A stretch of 64,000 nt of DNA, taken from NCBI GenBank assembly GCA_900539345.1, contig UQBS01000008.1:6748-70747 (forward strand), in the 5' to 3' direction. Shown here piece after piece: positions 34,905 to 43,908 of this stretch; within the stretch, counting starts at the first letter, position 1, and each line of letters opens with the position of its first letter. This stretch comes from an uncultured Coriobacteriaceae bacterium. Its GTDB lineage: Bacteria > Actinomycetota > Coriobacteriia > Coriobacteriales > UMGS124. A program made the translations under genes and the position numbers. Under the pieces are notes generated by a model that searched no databases, was not told where the DNA came from, and saw only the letters and a list, made by a program, of their open reading frames with translations.

Positions 34905-35093
34905 GATGAACCTCCTGTGACGTTGGTTTCCTCTCCGCTCGGGTGGAAGGTGGTCGCGCTGCTTTGCCTTGCGCTTGGTGCGCTTGGTACGCTCGGCATC
35001 GCGCTTTGCCTTCTTCCTCGGCGGCTGGCCCCATCCTAGGTCGCGCCGCTGGCCCTTCTCCATAGTCCATCTGTTGGTTTGCGGGTGTGTTGT

Positions 35094-35114
35094 CGTAACC
35101 CAGGGCGTAACCCA
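35094..35114. promoter_or_regulatory. 12-nt-period direct repeat in a divergent control region
   Basis: CGTAACCCA occurs at 35094-35102 and again at 35106-35114, one helical turn apart, 190 bp before the reductase start and 63 bp before the LuxR start. Tandem same-face sites suit a regulator binding as a head-to-tail dimer. Confidence 0.4.
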
Positions 35115-35176
35115 CTTGTTTTACCTGCGAAAATGAAATAATGTCCTATTGAAAAGTCGGCGGGTACAAACAAGGG

Positions 35177-36691
35177 GTGATGAGGTTGGGACGTCGCGGT
35201 AGCGATGCTGCAGGGGACGGCGAGACCGTGCGCAGCGGTGCACCTGTGTTTGCGGCCCCCACTGTGGCCGACGCGCGCGCCGCCAACGTTGATACCGTCG
35301 ATCCTTTGTCATCCGACGGGGACCAAGGCCCCCTGTCCCTTCCTCACGTGTGCTGGTTCTTCATGGGTCTGGGCGTCTATCGTGCTTGGATTGAGGTCTG
35401 CTTCGTCGGCTCGTTCGTGTCCTATCCCGCCCCGTATGGCATGAGGTCGCTTTTCGATGTTGCCTGCGTCGCGGTGCTTTTCGCTCTCGCCGTTTTGGCC
35501 CGCCGTGTGTCGCCGCTGTCAAGCAAGCCGGGGTTCGGTGCGTGCTCGGCCGCCCTCATGGCGATCGCGGCCGCACTGGGGTTCGTCGCCCTGGCGTGCC
35601 CCCAATGGGCCGGTGTCCTCAGCCTGCCCTCTTCAGTGATTGGCGGTGCGGGTGTCGCAATAACCATCCTGCTGTGGAGCGAACTGTACGGCTGCCTCAG
35701 CCCCATGCGCATCGCGCTGTACTACGCGCTCAGCCAGCTTGTGGGTGCTGCGGTCATCTGGACGCTCAAGGGGTTTGCGACGCCCTGGCTCGCCGCGTGG
35801 ACGTGTGCTCTGCCGTTCATCTCCCTGGCGATGCTGCGCGGCGCCTTCAAGACATTGCAACCCGAGCAGCTCCCGCATCCTGCCGTGGCTCGTTTCAGCT
35901 TTCCCTGGAAGCCGGCGGTGCTCGTGTGCGTGTACGCCTTTGCCTTTGGCCTGCAGGAAGCCAACACCTACGCCATCACCGGCCCGCATTCGGGTTTTGG
36001 GCTCATCGCGGCCTCGGCCAGCGTGGTTGTGGGAATCGTCCTGCTTGGGCGGCGCGTCGAGTTCGGCAGCCTCTACTCGATGTGGCTCCCGGCGCTCATG
36101 ATGGTGTCGCTCGTCTTGAGCCTTGTCGGCGCGGTCGGTGCGTTTTGGACGAGCTTCTTCATGAGCGTGAGCTATGGCGCGGCGGAGATATTTATCATGA
36201 CGATGGTCGGGTCGCTGTGCCATCGCTACGGGGTGAGCGCCGTCTGGATCTTCGGCATCGAGCGTGGTGTTCGCATGCTTGCGATGATGGCAGGCCGCTT
36301 TGTCGAGCCCCTCGCGCACGGCTGGCCCGTTGCGGCAATCGTCGTCGCGGCGGCAGCGGTGGGTACCTGGCTTATCTTTTCGGAGCGCGGCACGTCTGCT
36401 AGCTGGGGTATTGTGCTCTACGAGGAGGGCGACGATCTTTACCGCACCGCCGTGCGCAACGCTTGCGGCCGTCGCTGCGCCGAGCTCGGACGTGCCCATG
36501 GCCTTACCGAGCGCGAACAAGAGGTGCTGTTCCTCCTTGCCCAGCACAAGACCGCCGGCGACATCGAGCGGGAGCTGTGTGTGGCCCACGGCACGGCCAA
36601 GGCCCACATCCGCCACGTGTACAAGAAGCTCGACATCCACGCCCGCGAGGAGCTGTTCGACCTGGTAGAGCAGGGAGACGAGGGCCGATAG
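35177..36691 (+). CDS. Membrane-bound LuxR-type regulator
   Basis: 504 aa if translation begins at the GTG at 35177. The adjacent ATG (35180) and a TTG at 35186 are in frame, and AAGGGG at 35172-35177 is best spaced (8 nt) for the TTG, so the true start is uncertain by three residues. Soluble N-terminal 50 residues, about twelve hydrophobic segments (about 55-400), then the GerE HTH (LTEREQEVLFLLAQHKTAGD ... GTAKAHIRHVYKKLDIHAREELFDL, about 433-495). Divergent from the reductase at 33306-34904, its likely target. Confidence 0.9.
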   Translation: MMRLGRRGSDAAGDGETVRSGAPVFAAPTVADARAANVDTVDPLSSDGDQGPLSLPHVCWFFMGLGVYRAWIEVCFVGSFVSYPAPYGMRSLFDVACVAVLFALAVLARRVSPLSSKPGFGACSAALMAIAAALGFVALACPQWAGVLSLPSSVIGGAGVAITILLWSELYGCLSPMRIALYYALSQLVGAAVIWTLKGFATPWLAAWTCALPFISLAMLRGAFKTLQPEQLPHPAVARFSFPWKPAVLVCVYAFAFGLQEANTYAITGPHSGFGLIAASASVVVGIVLLGRRVEFGSLYSMWLPALMMVSLVLSLVGAVGAFWTSFFMSVSYGAAEIFIMTMVGSLCHRYGVSAVWIFGIERGVRMLAMMAGRFVEPLAHGWPVAAIVVAAAAVGTWLIFSERGTSASWGIVLYEEGDDLYRTAVRNACGRRCAELGRAHGLTEREQEVLFLLAQHKTAGDIERELCVAHGTAKAHIRHVYKKLDIHAREELFDLVEQGDEGR

Positions 36692-36846
36692 GGGAAGTGC
36701 CGCTCGTGGGGATTTTGGGCTTCAGATGACTGGGGCTTTTTTATGTGACTATGGTGTGTTGCACGGGATGTTCCCTGCGGTTGCGTAATCGTTGACGCAT
36801 GACTAGGCGGTTGCTTTCCCTGCTAGACAGCCTATTTTTCAAATGC

Positions 36847-36880
36847 AAAAAAGGGCGGGCATCCGAGTGGATGCTCGCCC
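36847..36880 (-). terminator. Terminator of the reductase gene ending at 36966
   Basis: GGGCGGGCATCC (36853-36864) pairs with GGATGCTCGCCC (36869-36880), one mismatch, 4-nt loop; T-run on the minus strand at 36847-36852. Confidence 0.85.
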
Positions 36881-36965
36881 CGATGGTTGGCACGAATTTT
36901 TGCGACCGGCGCACAGCTGCGGTGCCCTTGGCACCCGCACCGCCCGCATTACCTCGCCTTTTGCC

Positions 36966-38657
36966 TTACAGCGCAGCCAGGATGCGGCCGACGAGCATGC
37001 CGTGGGTCATGGCCATGCCGTGGCTGATGCCAGGGCATGGGAGCGGGTAGTCCACCAGGAAGCGGCCGCCTTGCGTGTTGCCCACGGCGTACAGGCCGGG
37101 GATGACGTCGTCGTTGGTGTCGAGGACCTCGAAGTCAACGGTGGTCTCGAGGCCGCCCATGCACACGAGCAGCACGGTGTCGGTCAGCTTGTAGCCGTAG
37201 AACGGCGGGTTCTCGATGGCGAACATGCGGTCGGCGCGCTTGCCGAAGTCCTCGTCGACACCCTTCTTGGCCAGCTCGTTGTAGCGCTCGATTGTGGCGC
37301 AGAACTCCTCCACTGGCACGCCCATCTTCTCGGCGAGCTCCTCGATGGTGTCGGCCTGAACGCCGGCATCGGTCGACATTGCCTCGTCGAACATGGCCTG
37401 CGAGATGTAGGCGTTGCGACCGTAGGCGCCGCCGGGCACCTTGTCGTCGTCAACGTACCAGCTCACGTTGCCGTGGCCGCAGTCCATGTACTGCAGCTGG
37501 TTGGGCCACTCGGAGTCGAAGACCTGCCAGGCAGTCTTCTTGGGCAGGCGGCTGAGCTGGTTCTGGAAGGGCTGACCACCCACGTCCTCGTTCACGAAGC
37601 GGTCGCCGTTAACGTCGGTCAGCAGGAAAGCGTCCATGCCCAGAGGGCCGCCCAGGTGGTGGGTCATCGGGGCAAGGGGGCCGTCCTCCATCTTGGCGCC
37701 GATCCACATACCCATGCACTGGCCGTCACCGGTGTTCGTGGGGTCGCCGGCGGCGTCGCGGTTGGGGAAGATGCTGGCGAAGCGCGTGGCCCACGGCACG
37801 TAGTAGGACATCATGTCCTTGTTGCCGGCGAAGTCGCCCGTGGCGAGCAGGACGGCCTTGGAGGCGTTGACCTGCGAGTAGTTGCCGTCAACGTCCTGGC
37901 AGATGACGCCGGTGACGGGGCCCTCGTTGTTCTCTCGGACGAGCTGGCGGGCCCACGTGGAGAACTTGAAGGTCACGCCTGCCTCGACGCAGATGTTGTA
38001 GATGGCCTCTACCCAAGGCGCCATGGTGGGAAGCGTAATCTGGCAGTCGCTGAAGATGGGATAGAAGTCGTCCTCAGTGTGGGAGTTATCGGGCTCGGGC
38101 CAGTGCGTCTTGCGTACGGAGAGGTGGCCTTCCTCTGCGTCGTAGGGGTCGCTCTCGTTCTCAACGACGTACTTGCCCTCCATCGGGGCGAGGAACCAGT
38201 CGAACGCCTCGCCGGAGTTGTCGGCCCACAGGTTGAGGATGCGCTGGTTGGGACGGTAGCCGCACTCCTTCATGAGCTGGCCCACGGCGGCGTTGCGGTC
38301 GATCTTGATGCCCAGGTCCTCCTGGATCTTGCCACCGATGGTGCCGAACTGGTTGGAGCGGCACTGCCAGGTGTCGGCCTTCTCGATGACGACGATGTTC
38401 TTGGCGCCGTTCTCAACGGCGGCGCGGCAGGCGCACAGGCCGGAGAGGGCAGAGCCGATGATGACGATGTCGGCGTCGACGGTCTCCTTGATGTCGGCTG
38501 CGTCGATGGGTGCGGGGGCCTGCATGAAGGAAGGCGTGTAGGCGGTGCTCTCCTGAGCCTCGTCGGCCAGGGCGCTCGTCACGGTGCCGGCCAGGGCGGC
38601 CGTGCTGGCGACGGCGGCCGTACCGGAGATGAACGAACGGCGAGAAAGGTTTGCCAT
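36966..38657 (-). CDS. Tat-exported FAD-dependent reductase with variant Rossmann motif
   Basis: 563 aa; ATG 38657 with AAGGAG about 7 nt upstream. Tat signal SRRSFISGTA (5-14). The dinucleotide-binding loop reads GSALSG (68-73), so the middle glycine of GxGxxG is alanine, and it is followed by LCACRAA. The acidic end of strand 2 (VVIEK) is kept. NSGEAFDWF near 150, NGDRFVNED signature, C-terminal FAD segment GLYAVGNTQGGRFLVDYPLPCPGISHG. No FMN domain. Its closest relative here is the 33306-34904 protein. Divergent from the LuxR gene at 38861. FAD binding is probably retained, but the substitution is unusual in this family. Confidence 0.88.
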   Translation of the reverse strand: MANLSRRSFISGTAAVASTAALAGTVTSALADEAQESTAYTPSFMQAPAPIDAADIKETVDADIVIIGSALSGLCACRAAVENGAKNIVVIEKADTWQCRSNQFGTIGGKIQEDLGIKIDRNAAVGQLMKECGYRPNQRILNLWADNSGEAFDWFLAPMEGKYVVENESDPYDAEEGHLSVRKTHWPEPDNSHTEDDFYPIFSDCQITLPTMAPWVEAIYNICVEAGVTFKFSTWARQLVRENNEGPVTGVICQDVDGNYSQVNASKAVLLATGDFAGNKDMMSYYVPWATRFASIFPNRDAAGDPTNTGDGQCMGMWIGAKMEDGPLAPMTHHLGGPLGMDAFLLTDVNGDRFVNEDVGGQPFQNQLSRLPKKTAWQVFDSEWPNQLQYMDCGHGNVSWYVDDDKVPGGAYGRNAYISQAMFDEAMSTDAGVQADTIEELAEKMGVPVEEFCATIERYNELAKKGVDEDFGKRADRMFAIENPPFYGYKLTDTVLLVCMGGLETTVDFEVLDTNDDVIPGLYAVGNTQGGRFLVDYPLPCPGISHGMAMTHGMLVGRILAAL

Positions 38658-38860
38658 GTGTTGCTCCTTGTTTCGCGTGCGGACAAAAACGTGCGGCCGT
38701 TCCTTGCGGCCACACAACGCAACGCATCGTATGTCGACGTGGCATGTAGGCGCATCGTCCAAATGAGTCACTGTTTATTGGCGGCATTTCCTCAGGTAGA
38801 ATGCAGTGTTTAGGGGCACATCGACAATTTTGGTCAGAGTTTTTTCGGGGGGCAGAGAGC

Positions 38861-40507
38861 ATGGGCGTGCAAGACAAAGCGGCATCAAAGGGCGCTGATG
38901 CCAGCTCAGGCTTTTTTGCGTGCTGCGTCGTGAGCCTCGGCCTGTACTGGGCTTGGACGTTTTTCTCGTTCAACCCGCCCATCTCCTCGGCGTTCCCCGT
39001 GGCCGCCCTGCATGTCACGTCGATGGTTGGTGCCGCTGTTTCCTTCATTGCTGTGTGCCTGCTGCGCCACCGCATCGCGCCGCTTTGTGCGCGCAAGACC
39101 CTCCTGATTGTATGCAGCATGCTGACGGCCGTCACGACACCGCTCTACCTGATGCCTGGGGTTCCTGGGTCCGTCGCCCTCGCGGCGGCGTGCCTGTCGG
39201 GCGCGGCCGTGGCCCTCATTGTCTGTGCGCTGGTCGAGGCGTTCGCGCGACTTTCTGTGGGGCAGCTTCTCAGTGGAACGATTCTTGTGTTCCTTATTGC
39301 CTATGCGGTTTTGCTATTGCTATCTGGGCTTTCGGTATTCGCGCCGCGCGTGGTGGTCGTGATTCTGGCGAGCTTGCTGCCTGTGGTCTCCGCGCTGCTC
39401 GTTATAGCCGGCGGGGCATCGGTGTGCTGTGGTGGTGCGAGCCAGGAAGCGCCTGGTACCGGTATCTCGATTGCGGGCCAAGGGAGCCAGGTGGCGCCTG
39501 GTGGTGAAGCCACGGTTGCAGCTGTGGCGAAGACGGGCCAGGGGTCATCGGCCAAAGACGCCGCCCGCGCGGAGTTTGCGGCGCTGCCGTGGCGGACGTT
39601 CTGCGTGATTGCTTGCATGTATTTTGCCATTGGCGGCATCCGCGTGTACGTTGAGCATGTGACTGGCGACCTGATGATGAGCCCCGTGTGGCTTGGTGTG
39701 GGCATCGTGGTCCTGGCGCTGTCCTTCACCGGCGTGTTCTGTGCGGCCAAAAGGCCCATTGCCTCGCTCGGGGCGCTTTACAAGATAACGCTTCCGCTGG
39801 TCGCCGCTGCCTATGCTGTTCTCCTGACGGTGGGGCAGGACCATCCGGAAATCCTGGGCTTCATCGCTCAGATCGCTTGCCTCGTCACTGAGTGCCTGTG
39901 CTGGGTGCTCATCGTCGACCGTGCGCGACGGGGCGTTTCGGCCCTGTTGGTCATCGGCGCCGGTCGCTTTGTTGTGCAGCTTGGCATGTCGCTGGGCGAG
40001 CTTGCGGGTTTTGTGGGGATGAACAACATGTCGCTGTTTGGCACGCTGGTCATCTTCCTGCTCGTGCTCTCGTTTGTTTTCCTGTTCTCCGAGCGCGAGA
40101 CGTCGCTGGGTGCAAAGGGGCAGGCAGATGAAGCGGCCGGGCTTGAGCCGGGCGCTGCTGCGGGTGGTGGCTCGGAAGGTCTGCCGCCCGATGCCGCTGC
40201 GGCGGAGGCCTCCCAGCCCGTGGTCCCCGCCAACCCGCTGTATCCGCCCGAGTGGAACTTGACCGAGCGCGAGGACGAAATCCTGGGTCTGTGGGTAACG
40301 AGCCACGGCCTGCGCTCGATAGGCGAGACGCTCGGTCTTTCGGAGTCCACCGTCAAGACGCACGTGCGCCACATCTACGAGAAGTGCGGCGTCCACAGCC
40401 GCGCCGAACTCATCGCCCTGCTCGACCGCGTGCGGCAGGGGCAGAGGGCTTGGGATTCGCGCTCATGTCCGGGCACTTGGGATATCGTCCGCCAAAACGT
40501 GCCTTGA
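38861..40507 (+). CDS. Membrane-bound LuxR-type regulator with stop-loss C-terminal extension
   Basis: 548 aa; ATG 38861 with GGGGGG about 9 nt upstream. About twelve hydrophobic segments (20-415), an acidic/Ala-Pro linker, then the GerE HTH (LTEREDEILGLWVTSHGLRSIG ... STVKTHVRHIYEKCGVHSRAEL). After DRVRQG the protein runs on for 21 more residues (QRAWDSRSCPGTWDIVRQNVP). At this point the paralogue at 44184 reads CAGGGGTAGAGGGCTTGG while this gene reads CAGGGGCAGAGGGCTTGG, so the ancestral TAG has become CAG. The extension overlaps the 3' end of the convergent U32-like gene by 98 bp. Divergent from the reductase at 36966-38657. Confidence 0.88.
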   Translation: MGVQDKAASKGADASSGFFACCVVSLGLYWAWTFFSFNPPISSAFPVAALHVTSMVGAAVSFIAVCLLRHRIAPLCARKTLLIVCSMLTAVTTPLYLMPGVPGSVALAAACLSGAAVALIVCALVEAFARLSVGQLLSGTILVFLIAYAVLLLLSGLSVFAPRVVVVILASLLPVVSALLVIAGGASVCCGGASQEAPGTGISIAGQGSQVAPGGEATVAAVAKTGQGSSAKDAARAEFAALPWRTFCVIACMYFAIGGIRVYVEHVTGDLMMSPVWLGVGIVVLALSFTGVFCAAKRPIASLGALYKITLPLVAAAYAVLLTVGQDHPEILGFIAQIACLVTECLCWVLIVDRARRGVSALLVIGAGRFVVQLGMSLGELAGFVGMNNMSLFGTLVIFLLVLSFVFLFSERETSLGAKGQADEAAGLEPGAAAGGGSEGLPPDAAAAEASQPVVPANPLYPPEWNLTEREDEILGLWVTSHGLRSIGETLGLSESTVKTHVRHIYEKCGVHSRAELIALLDRVRQGQRAWDSRSCPGTWDIVRQNVP

Positions 40508-41579
40508 CCATCTCGGCCAGATGGCCCTGGCCCATGTCATACAGGTTTTCTTCGGTCACCCAGCCGTAGCGCACATACTTGTCCGCAAGCTCCGCGCAGT
40601 ACGAACAGTCATGGCACTTGCGGTTGCAGGTTGAAAGTCTTTTGAAGTAACCGCTGGTATCGAGGGACTTGTTGTCGATATAGGCGCTTTTCTCCACGTT
40701 GTAGAACCCGATGCTCGAGCACATCAAGTCAAGCAGGTTGCCGTCATACGTTTCCTCAAAGTAGGCGGTGCAACTGCGCAAGACCTTGCTGGCGAGCATG
40801 TCTCGCCCCACGATTTTGAAAAAGCGTGCAGCTCCGGCCTTGGCGTAGAGCCCGAGTTCCTCCGGGCGCACCCAGTTCGATCGGAAAATCTCGCCGCGGT
40901 CTTTCTCGATGCGCTCACCGCAGGCAAATGAGAACGACTGACCTTCAGGGCGAGATTCCTGCGAGCGATGCGAGATCAGGTTCATATGGAACGTGCGATA
41001 GGGGCACTTGTACAGACAGCCCTCATTCACCATGAGCTTGATTTCCAAACCGCAACGGCGAGAGATGGCTGCCAGAAGCTTGAGGTCGCGATTGATGCTC
41101 GTTGCTGGAGTGAACGTCGTCGCTCCGGCGTCTGCGAAAGCCTGCGCGCGTGAGACGCAGTCAATTTCCGAGAGCACAGAGGCCGATATCTCGATATGGG
41201 GGCATGCGGCGCGGACCTGCTCGATGTGAAATGGGTTGGCGAGCGTGATGGCTTCAACACCATGGTCTTCGTGCATGCGGCGCACGAATTCTACCAGGCG
41301 TTTCACGACATCCTCGTCATACCACGAGCTTCCGCCGCACGTGGCGTTCACCGTCATGTCCACTCCGACACCGGCCGCATGGATGCGGTCGGCAATGCGC
41401 ACGAACTCGTCTTCGGTCATACGGTCGCTGCCGCCGGCCCTGCCCGACCCCGCTATTTCTTGGGGGATGTTGAGGTACACCTCGCGAACGCGGTTGTCAC
41501 CGCGCGCATTCAGGACGAGTTGGGCATCCAAGACGGAGATGTCGCCGTTGTAAGGGAAGGAGAATTCGAGTCCGGCCAT
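40410..41579 (-). CDS. Peptidase U32-like cysteine-rich (probable Fe-S) protein
   Basis: 389 aa. Start ATG 41579 (MAGLEFSFPYNGD) with GGAG about 10 nt upstream; the same start is conserved in the decayed copy at 46406. TIM-barrel of the U32 type: VREVYLNIPQEIAGSGRAG at about 30-50, VDMTVNATCGGSSWY near 75, GVEAITLANPFHIEQVRAACP near 110. Cysteines occur as GCLYKCPYR (near 196-204), FACG (near 228) and a C-terminal CNRKCHDCSYC (near 340-350). In the U32 proteins UbiU/UbiV and TrhP-type enzymes such cysteines hold a [4Fe-4S] cluster and the chemistry is hydroxylation rather than proteolysis. An Fe-S enzyme role is inferred here. It is downstream of the reductase and 151-aa genes (14-bp gap from the latter), and the trio is duplicated at 46016-48646. 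Confidence 0.75.
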   Translation of the reverse strand: MAGLEFSFPYNGDISVLDAQLVLNARGDNRVREVYLNIPQEIAGSGRAGGSDRMTEDEFVRIADRIHAAGVGVDMTVNATCGGSSWYDEDVVKRLVEFVRRMHEDHGVEAITLANPFHIEQVRAACPHIEISASVLSEIDCVSRAQAFADAGATTFTPATSINRDLKLLAAISRRCGLEIKLMVNEGCLYKCPYRTFHMNLISHRSQESRPEGQSFSFACGERIEKDRGEIFRSNWVRPEELGLYAKAGAARFFKIVGRDMLASKVLRSCTAYFEETYDGNLLDLMCSSIGFYNVEKSAYIDNKSLDTSGYFKRLSTCNRKCHDCSYCAELADKYVRYGWVTEENLYDMGQGHLAEMVKARFGGRYPKCPDMSANPKPSAPAARGRAGR

Positions 41580-41593
41580 GGCTTCTGCTCCAG

Positions 41594-42049
41594 TTAGATG
41601 ACGGTTTTTGCTTCGTCTGCGCTCGATGCGCGACATGCCTCGACAAGGGCGGCAAGAGAAGTGCGGGCAACTTCGGCGATACCAGACGGGTTTCGGCGGG
41701 CGGGGAGCTTTCCATTGGAAACCATGGCGTTCACGCGGTATACGCTCACGCCAAGTGCCTCGGCTGCTTCTTCTGTTGAAGCGAAGCCCGCGGAATCATC
41801 GGCTACCTCGGTGCCGATATGTGCCACACCACTGGTAATGGGCGGAGCCCACTCTAGGCGTTCTTTGGCCTCGGCCAGCGTGGGACGCGTGAACGGCTCA
41901 ATGCGAGGATAGTGGGCCTCGAAGACATCGGGAGCGATTTGCAGCACATAGCCGCCCGGGACTGCGACGCCGTTGATGAGGACATCCCATCGGGGCTTGC
42001 CGGTTGCCTCATCGGTCTTTTCCACCCAGCTGCGTTCTTGATGCGACAT
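41594..42049 (-). CDS. 151-aa protein with excisionase-like HTH, function unknown
   Basis: 151 aa; ATG with GGGAG 6 nt upstream. An N-terminal region of about 90 residues that I do not recognise (RWDVLINGVAVPGGYVLQIAPDVFEAHYPRIEPF) is followed by a MerR/excisionase-type HTH (FASTEEAAEALGVSVYRVNAMVSNGKLPARRN, about 89-120). It is 14 bp upstream of the U32-like gene and probably co-transcribed. A hairpin with terminator character separates it from the reductase gene. A full-length paralogue (46419-46874) occupies the same place in the second module copy, which argues for a conserved job in the module, perhaps regulation. Confidence 0.8.
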   Translation of the reverse strand: MSHQERSWVEKTDEATGKPRWDVLINGVAVPGGYVLQIAPDVFEAHYPRIEPFTRPTLAEAKERLEWAPPITSGVAHIGTEVADDSAGFASTEEAAEALGVSVYRVNAMVSNGKLPARRNPSGIAEVARTSLAALVEACRASSADEAKTVI

Positions 42050-42074
42050 GGGGTCTCCCTTTGCTAATCAGAAG

Positions 42075-42104
42075 GCCCGGCGGCCCATTTCGAGACCGCC
42101 GGGC
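42075..42104 (-). terminator. Intergenic hairpin between reductase and 151-aa genes
   Basis: GCCCGGCGG (42075-42083) pairs perfectly with CCGCCGGGC (42096-42104). It ends about 20 bp before the ribosome-binding site of the 151-aa gene. The equivalent in the second module copy (46900-46932) has a T-run, so this is probably a weakened terminator/attenuator that reduces read-through to the downstream genes. Confidence 0.6.
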
Positions 42105-42191
42105 AGAACAGTTTCAAACAGTTGCGCACGATGTCGGGTGCCCGAATCCACAACTGCTCATGAGAGCTGTGCGGCCGTTATGCGCGGCCCG

Positions 42192-43829
42192 TTACTCCCA
42201 GGAGTCGAGATGCGCTGCCTCGCGGCCTGCGATGCGTCCCACGCACCAGTTCTCGCTTCCGTTGCCGCCGGTCACGGCGTAGGTGTGGCCATTCATGTTG
42301 CCGAAGGAGCCGGCAGAGTACAGGCGCGGGATGGGGTTGCCGTCAGGGTTCAGCACCTGGGCCTTGCCGTTGCGGCGTGCGCCGCCAATGGTGTTGCAGA
42401 TGCCCGGGTACAGGGGCAGCGCGTAGAACGGGGGAGTTTCGACCTTCGCCATGCCGGAGCGGCCGAAGTCCTCGTCCTCGCCCTTGTCGCACAGCTCGTT
42501 CCAGCGGTCGATGGATGCCTTGAGACGGTCGATCTCCATGTAGTCGGGGTCCCAGGCGTGCAGGGCTTCCACAAGCTCCTCGAGGGTGTCGCCCGTCTTG
42601 ATCCAACCGCGCTCAAGCTCCCACTGATTGTCTACCGACCAACCGGCCCAGCCGCCGAGCTCAGGGTCGAGGCCGGGGGTGGTGTAGCCGATGCCCGTGC
42701 CGCCGGCTTCCTGGCTGGCTCCGCCGACCATGCCGCCCAGCGTGCCGCCCTTGAAGGCCGTGTCGTCGAAGATATACCAGGAGGGGACACGGTCAAAGTC
42801 GCAAATCTCCTCGTCGAAGTTGGCGTAGGGCTTCCAGCCGCCGTGCGGCATGAAGGTCTCCTCGTTGATGAAGCGGTCGCCGCGTCGGCTCACCTCGATG
42901 TAGTTGTCTGTGGGGATGGAGCAGCTCACGCCGCCGGGCACGATTTCGGGGTCATCGAACCAGCAGTTGACGCCGCCGCAGACCTGCTGCATGTGCCACA
43001 GGTCGGCGCCGACCTTCTGCGCCATGCCGATGCCGTCGCCGGTGTTGTACTTCCAGCCGTAGAAGCCCTTCATGGGATAGCACTTGAGGTACTTGGCCTG
43101 CAGGTCGTAGTTGAACTCAAAGCCGCCCGTGCACAGGCACACGCCCTTGCGAGCCTTCACGGCCTTGGGGGTCTCGTCTTCCCCGATAAGGGTGTAGCAG
43201 CCCAGGATCTCCTTGGTGATGGGGTCCTGGATGAGCTCCTCGTCATGGCAGTCGAACAGGATCTCGATGCCGCGGTCCTTGATGTGCTGGTCGAGCACCT
43301 CGAACGTTGCCACTCCCCAGCCCGAGCCCTGACCCACGTACATCTGGTCGAAGCCAGTGAAGATCTCGTACTCGGCACGGGGGCTGTCGCCTAGGGTGTA
43401 GGCGATGCCGTACTTGTCAGCGTAGTCGGCGTTCTGCACGGCCTCCTCGGCCCATGCCTGGCACACGTCCATGGGGGTCTGGCCGTGGAACGCCTCGAAG
43501 GCGAACTGCGCGGCTGCGTCAGCATCGTGAGGGCAGGTCCACTGGCCCATGTTGATGGACGAGCTTCCGCCGCCACGGAAGGGAGACTTCTCGAGGAACA
43601 TGACCTCGGCGCCCTCGTCATAGGCAATGAGGCCGGCCCACTGGCCTGCGCCACCGTAGCCGATTACCAGAACGTCGGTCTCATAATCCCAGGATGCGGG
43701 CAGCCAAGGCTTGTTGGGGTCCGAGGCGCTATCAGCATGTGCAGAGGTGGCTGCCATCCCCGTTGCAACCACTGCTCCCGCCGCGCTCGCTACAAAGCCC
43801 CTACGCGAGATGCCACTCGTTTCTTCCAT
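42192..43829 (-). CDS. Tat-exported FAD-dependent reductase, module copy 1
   Basis: 545 aa; ATG 43829 with AAGGAGG about 7 nt upstream. Tat signal SRRGFVASAAG (8-18), Rossmann motif GYGGAG at 57-62, FLEKSPFRGGGSSS after strand 2, RGDRFINEETF signature, C-terminal FAD segment RLYSAGSFGNMNGHTYAVTGGNGSENWCVGR. No FMN domain. Head gene of the reductase / 151-aa / U32 cluster and divergent from the LuxR gene at 44184. It is a close paralogue of 47009-48646; a stretch of about 250 bp (43050-43305) is almost identical at DNA level while the flanks are clearly diverged, indicating gene conversion. Substrate unknown. Confidence 0.9.
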   Translation of the reverse strand: MEETSGISRRGFVASAAGAVVATGMAATSAHADSASDPNKPWLPASWDYETDVLVIGYGGAGQWAGLIAYDEGAEVMFLEKSPFRGGGSSSINMGQWTCPHDADAAAQFAFEAFHGQTPMDVCQAWAEEAVQNADYADKYGIAYTLGDSPRAEYEIFTGFDQMYVGQGSGWGVATFEVLDQHIKDRGIEILFDCHDEELIQDPITKEILGCYTLIGEDETPKAVKARKGVCLCTGGFEFNYDLQAKYLKCYPMKGFYGWKYNTGDGIGMAQKVGADLWHMQQVCGGVNCWFDDPEIVPGGVSCSIPTDNYIEVSRRGDRFINEETFMPHGGWKPYANFDEEICDFDRVPSWYIFDDTAFKGGTLGGMVGGASQEAGGTGIGYTTPGLDPELGGWAGWSVDNQWELERGWIKTGDTLEELVEALHAWDPDYMEIDRLKASIDRWNELCDKGEDEDFGRSGMAKVETPPFYALPLYPGICNTIGGARRNGKAQVLNPDGNPIPRLYSAGSFGNMNGHTYAVTGGNGSENWCVGRIAGREAAHLDSWE

Positions 43830-43908
43830 GCGATCCTCCTTGTGCGTCTAACGTTTCCGCCCTTGCGGGCGCTGACGGGATACTATGGTGGCTATTCGCG
43901 CCTCAGAT

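Noticed and set aside
40410..40507. Overlap of LuxR and U32-like genes as an assembly error
   Set aside because: Both frames are continuous and the paralogous 3' end explains the overlap by a TAG to CAG change.
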